From assembly GCF_002002705.1 (NCBI RefSeq), contig NZ_MUNS01000023.1:62001-126000 (forward strand): a stretch of 64,000 nucleotides of DNA, given 5' to 3'. The position numbers and the translations under genes were made by a program. Positions 44,095-53,339 of the stretch are shown here, piece by piece. The notes beneath the pieces were generated by a model. The model did no database searches. It saw only the letters and a program-made list of their open reading frames with translations, and had not been told where the DNA came from. How positions within the stretch are numbered: the first letter of the stretch is position 1; every line of letters starts with the position of its first letter. The DNA comes from Polaromonas sp. C04. GTDB lineage: Bacteria > Pseudomonadota > Gammaproteobacteria > Burkholderiales > Burkholderiaceae_C.

Positions 44095-46197
44095 TTATTG
44101 GTTAAACGTCTTGCCTTCGGCGACCAGCTTGGCCAGCAGCGGCGCGGGTTGCCAGAATTTGGCGTCGTCGAGCGGGTTCTGGGCGAAACGGTGCATGGCC
44201 TGCACCACGTTGAACAGGCCGACCTGGTCTGCGTACAGCATCGGGCCACCGCGCCAGAGCGGGAAACCGTAGCCGGTGAGGTAGACCATGTCGATGTCGC
44301 TGGCCTTGGACGCAATGCCTTCTTCGAGGATGCGGGCGGCCTCGTTGACCAGCGAGTACACCAGACGCTGCACGATTTCCTCGTCGGAAATCTTGCGCGG
44401 CGTGATGCCCAGCGACTTGCGGTGCTCGGCAATCATGTCTTCCACCAGCTTGCTCGGAATGGCGTCGCGCTTGCCGGCCTGATAGTCGTACCAGCCGGCG
44501 CCGGTTTTTTGCCCGAAGCGGCCCAGTTCGCAGAGCAGGTCGGCCGTCTTGCTGTACTTCATGTCGGGCTTTTCCGTGTAGCGGCGCTTGCGGATGGCCC
44601 AGCCAATATCGTTGCCGGCCAGGTCGCCCATGCGGAACGGACCCATGGCAAAGCCGAACTTCTCGATGGCCTTGTCCACCTGCGAGGGCGTGCAGCCTTC
44701 GTCCAGCAAAAAGCCGCCCTGGCGGCCGTATTGCTCGATCATGCGGTTGCCGATGAAGCCGTCGCAGACACCGGAGACCACCGAGGTCTTCTTGATTTTC
44801 TTGCCCAGTGCCATGACCGTGGCCAGCACGTCCTTGCCCGTCTTGGCGCCGCGCACCACCTCGAGCAGCTTCATGACGTTGGCCGGGCTGAAGAAGTGGG
44901 TGCCGATCACGTCCTGCGGACGCTTGGTGAACGCGGCGATCTTGTTTACGTCGAGTGTGGAGGTGTTGGAGGCCAGGATCGCGCCGGGCTTCATCACTTC
45001 GTCGAGCTTCTCGAACACCTTTTGCTTGACGCCCATTTCCTCGAACACGGCCTCGATCACCATGTCGGCGTCTTTCAGGTCGTTGTAGTCGAGCGTGGTG
45101 GACAGCAAGGCCATGCGCTGCTCGTACTTGTCCTGCTTGAGCTTGCCGCGTTTGACCTGGGATTCGTAGTTCTTGCGGATCGTGGCAATGCCTCGATCCA
45201 GCGCCTCCTGCTTCATCTCCAGCATCTTCACCGGGATGCCGGCGTTGAGGAAGTTCATGGAGATGCCGCCGCCCATTGTGCCGGCGCCGATAACGGCTAT
45301 CGATTTAATAGCGCGTTGTGGTGTATCGGCGGGGACGTCGGGGATTTTGGAGGCAGCCCGCTCGGCCATGAAGACATGCCGTAGTGCGCGGCACTCGGGC
45401 GTCCACATCAGGTTGATGAAGATCTCGCGCTCCGCCAGCATGCCGGCGTCAAACTTCTGTCGAGTGGCTACTTCAACCGCATCGACACACTTGGCGGGTG
45501 CCGGGAAGTTTTTCGCCATGCCCTTGACCATGTTGCGCGCAAACTGGAAATACGCGTCGCCCAGCGGGTGCTTGCACGGCAGGTTGCGCACCAGCGGCAG
45601 CGGACGCGCCGCAGCGACGGAGCGGGCATAGGCCAGCGCCTCTTCCGGCAACGATTCAGCCGAGGCAGCCATCCTGTCGAACAGCTTCTGGCCGGGCAAG
45701 GATGCCAGCATCTCGCTCTTGACGGGCTCGCCGCTCACGATCATGTTGAGGGCCGTTTCCACGCCGAGTACGCGCGGCAGGCGCTGCGTGCCGCCGGCAC
45801 CGGGAATCAGGCCGAGCTTGACTTCGGGCAAGGCCACGTTGCAGCCGGGCGCGGCAATGCGGTAGTGGCAACCCAGCGCGAGTTCCAGTCCACCGCCCAT
45901 GGCCACCGAATGCACTGCGGCCACCACCGGCTTGGACGAGTTCTCGACGGCCAGGATCACGCTCAGCAGATTGGGTTCCTGCAGCGCCTTGGGCGTGCCG
46001 AATTCATTGATGTCGGCGCCGCCCGAAAAGGCCTTGCCGGCGCCGGTGATGACGATGGCCTTGACGGCCGCATCGTCATTCGCCTTGGACAGGCCATCGG
46101 TAATGCCGAGCCGGGTTGCATGCCCCAGGCCATTGACCGGGGGATTGTTCAGGGTGATCACGGCAACATCGCCGTGAACTTTGTATTCTGCCGTCAT
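44095..46197 (-). CDS. multifunctional enoyl-CoA hydratase / 3-hydroxyacyl-CoA dehydrogenase
   Basis: 700 residues, FadB/FadJ class with MFE-1 domain order. Residues about 10-190: crotonase fold with oxyanion/catalytic motifs [30 protein letters not shown] and [19 protein letters not shown] (both catalytic Glu present). Residues about 300-480: NAD-binding [22 protein letters not shown], and the catalytic His in [17 protein letters not shown]. Then two C-terminal 3HCDH domains ([22 protein letters not shown]). The start lies 26 bases downstream of a GAACG-N2-CGTTC palindrome. Steps two and three of beta-oxidation. Confidence 0.95.
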   Translation of the reverse strand: MTAEYKVHGDVAVITLNNPPVNGLGHATRLGITDGLSKANDDAAVKAIVITGAGKAFSGGADINEFGTPKALQEPNLLSVILAVENSSKPVVAAVHSVAMGGGLELALGCHYRIAAPGCNVALPEVKLGLIPGAGGTQRLPRVLGVETALNMIVSGEPVKSEMLASLPGQKLFDRMAASAESLPEEALAYARSVAAARPLPLVRNLPCKHPLGDAYFQFARNMVKGMAKNFPAPAKCVDAVEVATRQKFDAGMLAEREIFINLMWTPECRALRHVFMAERAASKIPDVPADTPQRAIKSIAVIGAGTMGGGISMNFLNAGIPVKMLEMKQEALDRGIATIRKNYESQVKRGKLKQDKYEQRMALLSTTLDYNDLKDADMVIEAVFEEMGVKQKVFEKLDEVMKPGAILASNTSTLDVNKIAAFTKRPQDVIGTHFFSPANVMKLLEVVRGAKTGKDVLATVMALGKKIKKTSVVSGVCDGFIGNRMIEQYGRQGGFLLDEGCTPSQVDKAIEKFGFAMGPFRMGDLAGNDIGWAIRKRRYTEKPDMKYSKTADLLCELGRFGQKTGAGWYDYQAGKRDAIPSKLVEDMIAEHRKSLGITPRKISDEEIVQRLVYSLVNEAARILEEGIASKASDIDMVYLTGYGFPLWRGGPMLYADQVGLFNVVQAMHRFAQNPLDDAKFWQPAPLLAKLVAEGKTFNQ
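45296..45312 (-). repeat. possible core-like sequence in the fadB-type gene
   Basis: On the minus strand GCTATTAAATCGATAGC resembles the core, but the encoded [10 protein letters not shown] is a conserved protein motif. The match may be coincidence. Confidence 0.2.
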
Positions 46198-46223
46198 GCT
46201 GGTGTTCCTTGAAAGAAGAAAAA

Positions 46224-46235
46224 GAACGAACGTTC
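46224..46235. promoter_or_regulatory. GAACG-AA-CGTTC palindrome upstream of the fadB-type gene
   Basis: A 12-bp palindrome with a 2-bp centre, flanked by A-rich and T-rich arms, 27 bases before the start codon. The form GAACG-N2-CGTTC resembles operators of TetR-family acyl-CoA-responsive repressors. No such regulator gene lies in the window. Regulator identity is inference. Confidence 0.45.
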
Positions 46236-46277
46236 GCTTTTGATTCTAGAAGCTTTATGTTGCACCGCAACGCTTCA

Positions 46278-46295
46278 TTGTCCCGACAGGGACAA
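46278..46295. other. 7-bp perfect hairpin between livF and the fadB-type gene
   Basis: TTGTCCC-GACA-GGGACAA. There is no T-run on the minus strand after it, so it is a weak or Rho-assisted terminator at best, or an mRNA 3' stabiliser for the liv operon. Confidence 0.4.
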
Positions 46296-46308
46296 GCTTA
46301 CGCGCAAC

Positions 46309-47004
46309 TCAAACTTCCAGCCATTCCTTGCGGATATCGTTGTTGGCCCGCAGCGTGGCGGGCGTGCCCTGGAACACGATGCTGCCATGCCCCATGACCA
46401 GTGCGCGATCGGAAATGGCCATGGCAATAGTCAGCTTCTGCTCGATCAGCAAAACGGAAATGCCGCGCTCCTTGAGCGTCTTGAGGTACTCCCCGACCAG
46501 CTCGACGATCTTGGGCGCGAGGCCTTCGGTGGGCTCGTCGATGATGATCAGGTCCGGGTCACCCATCAGTGTGCGGCACAGGGTCAGCATCTGCTGCTCG
46601 CCGCCGGACAGCACGCCGGCCTCGGTGTGCTGGCGCTCCTTCAGGCGCGGAAACATCCGGTACATGTCGTCGAACGACCAGCGGCTGCCCTTGCCCTTGC
46701 CTTTTTGGCCCAGCATCAGGTTTTGCTGCACCGTCAACCGGGGGAAGATGTCGCGGCTCTCGGGCACATAGCCAATGCCGGAGTGGGCGATCTCGTAGGC
46801 CTTCCTACCCAGTGTCTCCTGGTCTTTCCAGCGCAGCGAGCCTTCGCAATGCACCAGGCCCATGATGGCCTTGGCCGTGGTGGAACGCCCCGAACCGTTG
46901 CGCCCCAGCAGCGCCACGATTTCGCCGGGATGGACCTCGAACGAGACGCCGTGCAGCACATGGCTCTTGCCGTAGAAGGCGTGCAGATTGTCGATTTTCA
47001 GCAT
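46309..47004 (-). CDS. branched-chain-type ABC importer ATP-binding protein LivF, Arg in Walker A
   Basis: 231 residues from ATG 47004; the open frame upstream is a shadow. ABC ATPase of the LivF subgroup: signature LSGGEQQMLTLCRTLM, Walker B LIIIDEPTEGLAP, H-loop-type end region LLIEQKL. The Walker A motif reads GRNGSGRST, with Arg (R40, codon 46885-46887) where nearly all ABC proteins have Lys. I have a memory of the same GRNGSGRS in other comamonad LivF copies, so it may be a lineage trait rather than a mutation. It forms a heterodimer with LivG, so one normal site could suffice. Confidence 0.92.
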   Translation of the reverse strand: MLKIDNLHAFYGKSHVLHGVSFEVHPGEIVALLGRNGSGRSTTAKAIMGLVHCEGSLRWKDQETLGRKAYEIAHSGIGYVPESRDIFPRLTVQQNLMLGQKGKGKGSRWSFDDMYRMFPRLKERQHTEAGVLSGGEQQMLTLCRTLMGDPDLIIIDEPTEGLAPKIVELVGEYLKTLKERGISVLLIEQKLTIAMAISDRALVMGHGSIVFQGTPATLRANNDIRKEWLEV

Positions 47005-47016
47005 GTCGGGACTCCC

Positions 47017-47079
47017 GCCAGGCCGCCCCCAGGGAGGCTTGCGCCCCCTTGGGGGGCAGCGATTACACGAAGTGATGAG
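47017..47079. repeat. GC-rich intergenic hairpin/repeat between livG and livF
   Basis: GCCGCCCCCAGGGAGGCTTG, then CGCCCCCTTGGGGGGCAGCG and a CGAAG-containing tail. It contains complementary C- and G-runs. Similar G/C-run intergenic units occur widely in comamonad genomes as far as I recall. It fills the 88-base gap between livG and livF. Confidence 0.4.
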
Positions 47080-47092
47080 CGTGGATGCGCCA

Positions 47093-47863
47093 TCAATGCC
47101 CTCCCGCCTGCTGGTCGGCGACCGAGGAGCCAAGGTAGGCCTCCTGCACGCGCTGGTTGGCGCGCACCGCCTCGGGAACGTCGAAGGCCAGGACCTCGCC
47201 ATACACCACCACGGCAATCTTGTCAGCCAGGCCGAACACCACACCCATGTCGTGCTCCACGGTCAGCAGGGTCTTGCCTGCGGTGACTTCCTTGATCAGT
47301 CCGATAAAACGCGCAGTCTCTGATTTGCTCATACCCGCCGTGGGTTCGTCCAGCAGGATCACATTGGCGCCGCCCGCGATGGTCACGCCGATCTCCAGCG
47401 CGCGCTGCTCGGCATACGTCAGGTTGATGGCCAGCACATCCCGTTTCCTGTCGAGCCGGATCATTTTCATCAAGGCATCGGCGCGCTCGTTGGCGTCGTC
47501 CAGATTCGCCAAAAACTTCAGGAAGGTGTATTTGTAGCCCAGGCTCCAGAGCACACCGCAGCGCAGGTTCTCGAACACGCTGAGCTTGGGAAAGATGTTG
47601 GTGATCTGGAAGCTGCGCGACAGGCCCAGGCGATTGATCTCGAAGGGCCGCTTGCCGTTGATGCGGTGGCCGTTGAGCAATACATCGCCGCTGGTCGGCT
47701 CGAAGCGGCCGCTGATCAGGTTGAACAGCGTGGACTTGCCGGCCCCGTTGGGCCCGATGATGGCGACGCGCTCGCCCGCCGTCACGGCCAGGTTCACGCC
47801 GCGGATGATCTCGGTCTTGCCAAAACTCTTGCGCAGATCCTTGAGTTCAAGTGCGAAGCTCAT
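47093..47863 (-). CDS. branched-chain-type ABC importer ATP-binding protein LivG
   Basis: 256 residues. Walker A IGPNGAGKST, Walker B VILLDEPTAGMS, D-loop and H-loop TVEHDMGVVFGLAD. The signature position reads NLTYAEQRALEIG rather than LSGGQ, as is usual for LivG. The insertion after the Q-loop (SRSFQITNIFPKLSVFENL) is typical for the family. Its start overlaps the livM stop by four bases. Together with LivF it powers the importer; substrates of this family extend from branched amino acids to amides, aromatic and dicarboxylic acids. Confidence 0.94.
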   Translation of the reverse strand: MSFALELKDLRKSFGKTEIIRGVNLAVTAGERVAIIGPNGAGKSTLFNLISGRFEPTSGDVLLNGHRINGKRPFEINRLGLSRSFQITNIFPKLSVFENLRCGVLWSLGYKYTFLKFLANLDDANERADALMKMIRLDRKRDVLAINLTYAEQRALEIGVTIAGGANVILLDEPTAGMSKSETARFIGLIKEVTAGKTLLTVEHDMGVVFGLADKIAVVVYGEVLAFDVPEAVRANQRVQEAYLGSSVADQQAGGH

Positions 47864-49152
47864 AGGGCCTCCCGGCGCTTTGTTTCATGTTCGATGAACT
47901 CCTGAATGGCGCTCCATTTGCGGGCAAATTGCCGACGGGTGAACTCGAACAGAACGATACCCACCCCCATCACGAAGCCCGCGCCCAGCCAGCTGCCCAG
48001 CGCGTTCACATCAAGCGTGACCCCCATGAAAGGCGTGGCCGACCCCTGGCCCGCGTTGAGCTGCACGTGGTAGACCATTTCGATCAGGGCGGCCGCACCC
48101 ACCAGGATGACAAACGCCGTTGCCGCCAGCGCCAGGTAGTTGACCAGCAGTTGCTTGAGCTTGCCAAACGAGGCGACGCGCACGTTCATCATGATCAGGC
48201 TGGCAATACCGCCGGGGGCATACATGACCATGAACAGGAAGGCGAGTCCCAGGTACAGCAGCCAGGCCCTGGTCAACTCGCTGAGCACTACCGTGGCCAG
48301 CACCATCAGAATACCGCCGATGATGGGGCCGAAAAAGAAAGTGGCCCCGCCCAGGAAGGTGAACAGCAGATAGGCGCCCGAGCGGTAGCCGCTGACCACC
48401 TCGGAGGTCACAAGCTCGAAATTCAGCGCCGCCAGCCCGCCTGAAATACCGGCAAAAAAGCCCGCAACGAGAAAGGCGATGTAACGCACCATCTGCGTGT
48501 CGTAGCCCACAAACTCGACGCGCTCCGGGTTGTCGCGCACGGCGTTGAGCATGCGCCCCAGCGGCGTGCGCGTGAAGGCGAACATGAGCGCCGTGCAGAC
48601 AAAGGTGTAGATCGCGATCAGGTAGTACAGCTGGATCTGCGGGCCGAAGGTGATGCCCAGCGGGTGAGCACCGGTGACCCGGTCGCCCGAGATCCCCCCC
48701 TCGCCGCCAAAAACCCCCGGGAACATCAACGACATGGCCGCCACCAGCTCGCCAATCCCCAGCGTGATCATGGCAAAGGTGGTGCCGGATTTCTTGGTGG
48801 TAACCCAGCCCAGAAGTACCGCAAAGGCCAGGCCGCCCAAACCGCCGACCAGCGGCACCAGGCTGACGGGCAAGGGCAGTTTGCCCGCGCTGACCAGATT
48901 GAGCACATGGATGGCCAGAAAGGCCCCCAGGCCCGAATGCACCGCGTGACCGAAACTGAGCATGCCGCCCTGCCCGAGCAGCATGTTGTAGCTCAGGCAG
49001 ACGATGATGGCCACGCCCATCTGGCACAGCATGGTCTGGCTCAGGCTGCTGGTAAAGACCAGTGGCGCCACCACCAGCACCAGGGCAAAGCCCGACCAGA
49101 TGATGAATCGCCCGACGTTCAGCGGTTTGAATTGATAGACATTGGATCGCAT
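47860..49152 (-). CDS. branched-chain-type ABC importer permease LivM
   Basis: 430 residues, about ten hydrophobic spans. LivM hallmarks: CLSYNMLLGQGGMLSFGHAVHSGLGAF near residue 55, TFAMITLGIGELVAA, RTPLGRMLNAVRDNPERVEFVGYD (the cytoplasmic EAA-like coupling loop) and AGFFAGISGGLAALN. Longer than the usual 320-360 residues: an N-terminal segment and a 60-residue C-terminal extension with another pair of hydrophobic spans. Four-base overlap with livG and four-base spacing from livH. Confidence 0.93.
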   Translation of the reverse strand: MRSNVYQFKPLNVGRFIIWSGFALVLVVAPLVFTSSLSQTMLCQMGVAIIVCLSYNMLLGQGGMLSFGHAVHSGLGAFLAIHVLNLVSAGKLPLPVSLVPLVGGLGGLAFAVLLGWVTTKKSGTTFAMITLGIGELVAAMSLMFPGVFGGEGGISGDRVTGAHPLGITFGPQIQLYYLIAIYTFVCTALMFAFTRTPLGRMLNAVRDNPERVEFVGYDTQMVRYIAFLVAGFFAGISGGLAALNFELVTSEVVSGYRSGAYLLFTFLGGATFFFGPIIGGILMVLATVVLSELTRAWLLYLGLAFLFMVMYAPGGIASLIMMNVRVASFGKLKQLLVNYLALAATAFVILVGAAALIEMVYHVQLNAGQGSATPFMGVTLDVNALGSWLGAGFVMGVGIVLFEFTRRQFARKWSAIQEFIEHETKRREAL

Positions 49153-49156
49153 GCGG

Positions 49157-50104
49157 TCAGCCCTCCCGTGTACCCAAAAGACCCTTGGGCCGGAAGATCA
49201 GGATCAATACCATCAACAGGTAGGGCAGGATCGGGGCCACCTGGCTGAGCCGCATGCTCCACAACGCATAGCCGAACGTGTCCGGCGTGATGTGCAGACC
49301 CAGCATGCTGGCGCCTCCCAGCATGGAGCTGTCTATGCCGACCGCCAGGGTCTGGATGATGCCGATCAGCAGGGACGCCAGAAAAGCCCCGGCCAGCGAG
49401 CCCATGCCGCCGACCACCACAATCACAAAAATCACCGAGCCCACAGCTTCCGCCATGCCGGGCTCCGTGACAAAGGCATTGCCGCCAATCACCCCGGCCA
49501 GACCGGCCAGTGCCGCGCCGCCGCCGAACACCAGCATGAAGACGCGCGGCACGTTGTGGCCCAGCGATTCGACCGCCTGTGGATGGGTCAGTGCCGCCTG
49601 GATCACCAGGCCGATGCGCGTGCGCGTGAGCAGCAGCCAGATACTGAGCAGCATCAACAGCGCCACCAGCATCATGAAGCCGCGGTACATCGGAAACTGA
49701 ATGCCGTACAGCGTGAACAACGGGCCGCCCAGCATGGCCGGAACCCGGTAGTCGACCGAGCCGCGGCCCCACACCAGCTGCACCAGTTCCACGATGATGT
49801 AGCTCAACCCGAACGTGAGCAGCAGCTCGGGCACATGCCCGAACTTGTGGACCCGGCGCAGGCAGTACCTCTCAAAGGCTGCGCCGATCAGACCCACCAG
49901 CAGCGGCGCGATGACCAGGGCCGGCCAGAAGCCGATCACCCGGGTCGTGCTGTAGGCGAAAAACGCGCCCAGCATATAGAAACTGGCGTGGGCAAAGTTG
50001 AGCACGCCCATCATGCTGAAGATCAGCGTGAGGCCCGAGCTCAGCATGAACAGGAGCAGCCCGTAGCTCAGCCCGTTCAAAATCGAGATGGTGTAAAACT
50101 CCAT
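49157..50104 (-). CDS. branched-chain-type ABC importer permease LivH
   Basis: 315 residues, eight or so membrane spans. Typical start LNGLSYGLLLFMLSSGLTLIFSMMGVLNFAHASFYMLGAF; coupling loop LTRTRIGLVIQAALTHPQAVESLGHN; GMGSLAGAFLASLLIGIIQT. The last ten residues (FRPKGLLGTREG) are the usual LivH end. The first gene after the terminator-like hairpin that separates it from the binding protein gene. Confidence 0.94.
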   Translation of the reverse strand: MEFYTISILNGLSYGLLLFMLSSGLTLIFSMMGVLNFAHASFYMLGAFFAYSTTRVIGFWPALVIAPLLVGLIGAAFERYCLRRVHKFGHVPELLLTFGLSYIIVELVQLVWGRGSVDYRVPAMLGGPLFTLYGIQFPMYRGFMMLVALLMLLSIWLLLTRTRIGLVIQAALTHPQAVESLGHNVPRVFMLVFGGGAALAGLAGVIGGNAFVTEPGMAEAVGSVIFVIVVVGGMGSLAGAFLASLLIGIIQTLAVGIDSSMLGGASMLGLHITPDTFGYALWSMRLSQVAPILPYLLMVLILIFRPKGLLGTREG

Positions 50105-50150
50105 GGGATACCCGTCTGGTCAGTGGCCGTGATTGCAGAGTAGATCAGGA

Positions 50151-50185
50151 ATAAAAAAGCCGGGACGGCCTTTGCAATCCCGGCT
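50151..50185 (-). terminator. Rho-independent terminator/attenuator between the binding protein and livH
   Basis: 8-bp stem AGCCGGGA (50158-50165) / TCCCGGCT (50178-50185), 12-nt loop, followed on the minus strand by TTTTTTAT. It directly follows the binding protein stop and precedes livH on the same strand, so read-through should give less permease than binding protein. Confidence 0.8.
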
Positions 50186-50203
50186 GGTCCCGCCGCCGCT
50201 GGC

Positions 50204-51448
50204 TTAGCCCTCGGTGGGGCGTTTCATCTGGCAACTGGTCGGGGTGCTTGAGACATACGGCTCGAACTGCTTGACCGGCGCAAACGTGTAGCCCGTGTTC
50301 TCGTTGCTGTAGGGGTACTTCGCGCTCACCTTCTCCCACTTGGTAATGAACAGGCTCTGCTGCAACTGGTGGTCCGCCTTGCGCATGGTCACGTCCCCCG
50401 CGAAGCTCGGAACCTGCATGCCTTCCAGGGCGAACGCCACCTTGACCGGATTGGTCGACTTGGCCTTGAGCATGGCGGCGTCCAGCAGCTTGATGCCGTT
50501 GTAAATCGCAAACGTGTAGAAATCGTCGTTGTACTTCTTCTTGAAACCCTCCACGACCTTGCCCAGATCGCCGGTCGTCTGGGAGTAGCCATAGGCCACC
50601 ACGTAAACCTGGCTCTTGTCGCCCATGGCGGCGAGCGCCGTCGGCGTGCCTGAGACGCCGGCATAGTAGGTGTACATCGGCAGATTCAGGCCGGCTTCGC
50701 CCAGGGCTTTGACGAACAGCGTCAAATCGGTGCCCCAGTTGCCGGTCACGATGGCGTCGGCGCCCGACTGCTTGATCTTGGCCACATAGGGCGAAAAATC
50801 CTTGACCTGACCGATTGGCACGTAGTCATCGCCAACAACCTTGATGTCCGGCCGTTTGCGCTTGATGTCCGCCTGAAAGTACTTGGACACCTCGTGGCCA
50901 TGCGAGTAGTCCTGATCCAGCAGGTACACCTTCTTGACCTCGGGCTTGTCTTTCATGAAGGTGGTCAGTGCCTCCATCTTCATGGTGGTATCGGCATCGA
51001 GGCGGAAATGCCAGAAGCTGCAGTTCTCGTTGGTCAGGGGTGGCGACACCGCGGCATAGTTGAGGTAGACGACCTCCTTGCCGGGATTGCGCTCGTTGTA
51101 CTTCGTCACCGCTTCCGACAGCGCCAGCGCTGCACCCGACCCGTTGCCCTGAGTGACATAGCGATAGCCCTGGTCGATGGCCGCCTTGAGCTGGGTCACG
51201 GCACCCTGAGGCGAGCCACCGGAGTCAAAAGGGTTGATTTGAAAAGTTACGCCCGCCGGGTTGTGGCTACCGGCAAAATAGCTGGCGACATACTGCCAGC
51301 TCTTGAGCTGGTTTTGCCCCACATTGGCGAAGGGGCCCGACAGCCCCTCGATCATGGCAATCTTGACAGTCTCGCCCTTCTGGGCAAAAGCGGCCCCGGC
51401 ACAGGCCACGATGGCGCAAGCCGCCACAGTCTTAATGACAAATCTCAT
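50204..51448 (-). CDS. ABC importer substrate-binding protein (Peripla_BP_6, Liv type)
   Basis: 414 residues with a Sec signal peptide (MRFVIKTVAACAIVACAGAAFAQ). The mature start GETVKIAMIEGLSGPFANVGQNQLKSWQYVA fits the type I periplasmic fold of LivJ/AmiC-type proteins. Other family marks: VTQGNGSGAALALSEAVTKYN, LLDQDYSHGHEVSKYFQADI, GADAIVTGNWGTDLTLFVKAL. The ligand cannot be predicted. Given the neighbours (acyl-CoA synthetase, beta-oxidation genes), an organic acid rather than an amino acid is likely (inference). Followed by a strong terminator. Confidence 0.93.
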   Translation of the reverse strand: MRFVIKTVAACAIVACAGAAFAQKGETVKIAMIEGLSGPFANVGQNQLKSWQYVASYFAGSHNPAGVTFQINPFDSGGSPQGAVTQLKAAIDQGYRYVTQGNGSGAALALSEAVTKYNERNPGKEVVYLNYAAVSPPLTNENCSFWHFRLDADTTMKMEALTTFMKDKPEVKKVYLLDQDYSHGHEVSKYFQADIKRKRPDIKVVGDDYVPIGQVKDFSPYVAKIKQSGADAIVTGNWGTDLTLFVKALGEAGLNLPMYTYYAGVSGTPTALAAMGDKSQVYVVAYGYSQTTGDLGKVVEGFKKKYNDDFYTFAIYNGIKLLDAAMLKAKSTNPVKVAFALEGMQVPSFAGDVTMRKADHQLQQSLFITKWEKVSAKYPYSNENTGYTFAPVKQFEPYVSSTPTSCQMKRPTEG

Positions 51449-51576
51449 GGAAGGTCTCCAGTAAATATCAACTGCTGAGCGTAATCAGTTTCATGCACCG
51501 CCGCACACAGGGATTGTCCTAGGTCCTATCACCAATGTGACTGCGAGCGGTGCGGAACTTGCCGGCGTCCCTTGAA

Positions 51577-53220
51577 TCATGTGTTCGGCAGCTTGTAGTC
51601 CTTGAGCATTTCCCTCAGCCGGGTTTTCAGCATCTTGCCGGTCGCGCCCAGCGGGATGGCATCGACGAACACCACATCGTCGGGAATCTGCCACTTGGCG
51701 GTCTTGCCTTCATAGAACTTGAGCAGCTCTGCCGCCGTGACCTCCATGCCGGGCTTCTTGACCACGACCACGATGGGACGTTCGTCCCACTTGGGGTGAT
51801 GGATGCCAATGCAGGCCGCCATCGCCACCGCCGGGTGTGCCACCGCGATGTTTTCGATGTCGATCGAGCTGATCCACTCGCCACCGGACTTGATCACGTC
51901 CTTGCTGCGGTCCGTGATCTGCATGTAGCCGTCGGCGTCGATGGTGGCGACGTCGCCCGTGGGGAACCATTCCACGCCGTTGTCATCTTTCACCAGCGGG
52001 TTGCCGCCCTCGCCCTTGAAGTATTCGCGCACCACCCAGGGACCCTTGACGTACAGGTCGCCAAAGGCCACGCCGTCCCACGGCAACTCCTTGCCGTCGG
52101 CGTCGACGATCTTCATGTCGACACCGAAAATCGCGCGGCCCTGCTTCAGGCGGATCTTCATCTTCTCGTCGGCGGGCAGATCCAGATGCTTGTTCTTGAG
52201 CGTGCACAGCGTGCCCAGCGGCGACATTTCGGTCATGCCCCAGGCGTGCAACACTTCCACGCCGTAGTCGTCGTTGAACGCCGTAATCATGGCCGGCGGG
52301 CAAGCCGAGCCGCCGATCACGGTGCGCTTGAGCGTGGAAAAACGCAGGCCGCCCGCCTGCATGTGCATGAGCAGCATCTGCCACACCGTGGGCACGCCGG
52401 CGGCGTAGCTGACCTTTTCGCTCTCGATCAGTTCGTAAATCGATTTGCCGTCCATCGCCGGGCCCGGAAACACCAGTTTGGCGCCGGTCATGGCGGCCGA
52501 GTACGGAATGCCCCAGGCATTCACGTGGAACATGGGTACGACCGGCAGGATGGCGTCGCGGGCGGACAGGCACATCACGTCCGGCAGCGCGGCGGCATAG
52601 GCGTGCAGGAGGGTGGAGCGATGGCTGTACAGCGCCGCCTTGGGGTGGCCCGTGGTGCCGCTGGTGTAGCACATGCTGGACGCCGTGTTTTCATCGAAAC
52701 TGGGCCAGTGGTAGGTGGATGACTGCGCACCAATCCACGCCTCGTAGCTGATCAAACCCGGAATGCCGCTGTCCTGAGGCAGCTTGTCGGCATCGCACAG
52801 TGCGACGTACTGCTTGACGGTAGTGCACTTGCCGTGGAAGGCCTGCACCAGCGGCAGGAACGTCATGTCGAAGCACAGCACCTGGTCTTCGGCGTGGTTG
52901 GCAATCCAGGCGATCTGGTCGGGCGCCAGACGCGGGTTCAGGGTGTGCAGCACGCGGCCCGAGCCGCTCACGCCAAAGTACAACTCCAGATGGCGATAAC
53001 CATTCCAGGCCAGCGTGGCCACCCGGTCCCCCTGCTGCAGCTTCATGGCATCGAGCGCATTGGCGACCTGGCGCGCACGCGCGGCCACGTCTTTGTAGGT
53101 GTAGCGGTGAATGTCGCCCTCGACCCGCCGCGACACGATTTCGGCGTCGCCATGGTGGCGCTCGGCAAAATCGATCAGCGACGAGATCAACAGAGGTTGG
53201 TTTTGCATCAAACCCAGCAT
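51577..53220 (-). CDS. long-chain (or medium-chain) acyl-CoA synthetase, AMP-forming
   Basis: 547 residues from ATG 53220, with GGAGAG upstream; the earlier part of the frame is a shadow. ANL superfamily: P-loop-like [17 protein letters not shown]5 motif [13 protein letters not shown]7 region [16 protein letters not shown], and the A8/A10 lysines in [16 protein letters not shown] and [15 protein letters not shown]. It activates a carboxylic acid to acyl-CoA. The residues after SGTTG and [11 protein letters not shown] match the medium/long-chain group. First gene of the minus-strand lipid block; 128 bases before the binding protein gene. Divergent from selO. Confidence 0.93.
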   Translation of the reverse strand: MLGLMQNQPLLISSLIDFAERHHGDAEIVSRRVEGDIHRYTYKDVAARARQVANALDAMKLQQGDRVATLAWNGYRHLELYFGVSGSGRVLHTLNPRLAPDQIAWIANHAEDQVLCFDMTFLPLVQAFHGKCTTVKQYVALCDADKLPQDSGIPGLISYEAWIGAQSSTYHWPSFDENTASSMCYTSGTTGHPKAALYSHRSTLLHAYAAALPDVMCLSARDAILPVVPMFHVNAWGIPYSAAMTGAKLVFPGPAMDGKSIYELIESEKVSYAAGVPTVWQMLLMHMQAGGLRFSTLKRTVIGGSACPPAMITAFNDDYGVEVLHAWGMTEMSPLGTLCTLKNKHLDLPADEKMKIRLKQGRAIFGVDMKIVDADGKELPWDGVAFGDLYVKGPWVVREYFKGEGGNPLVKDDNGVEWFPTGDVATIDADGYMQITDRSKDVIKSGGEWISSIDIENIAVAHPAVAMAACIGIHHPKWDERPIVVVVKKPGMEVTAAELLKFYEGKTAKWQIPDDVVFVDAIPLGATGKMLKTRLREMLKDYKLPNT

Positions 53221-53339
53221 GGGGTCTCTCCTTTTATGTAACAAACTGATGTGCAACAGTATCGCGCAGCCAGGTGCGCCGCGCATGGGGAATTGCCCTG
53301 CATCCGTCGGCCACCGGTCAACTGCGGGACAATACGGGC

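Noticed and set aside
45296-45312. Further copy of the dispersed-repeat core in the fadB-type gene
   Set aside because: The encoded residues belong to the conserved NAD-binding motif, so the similarity may be fortuitous; listed only with low confidence.
47386-47424. Missing LSGGQ signature in LivG
   Set aside because: LivG proteins commonly show LxYAEQRALEIG at this position; not a lesion.
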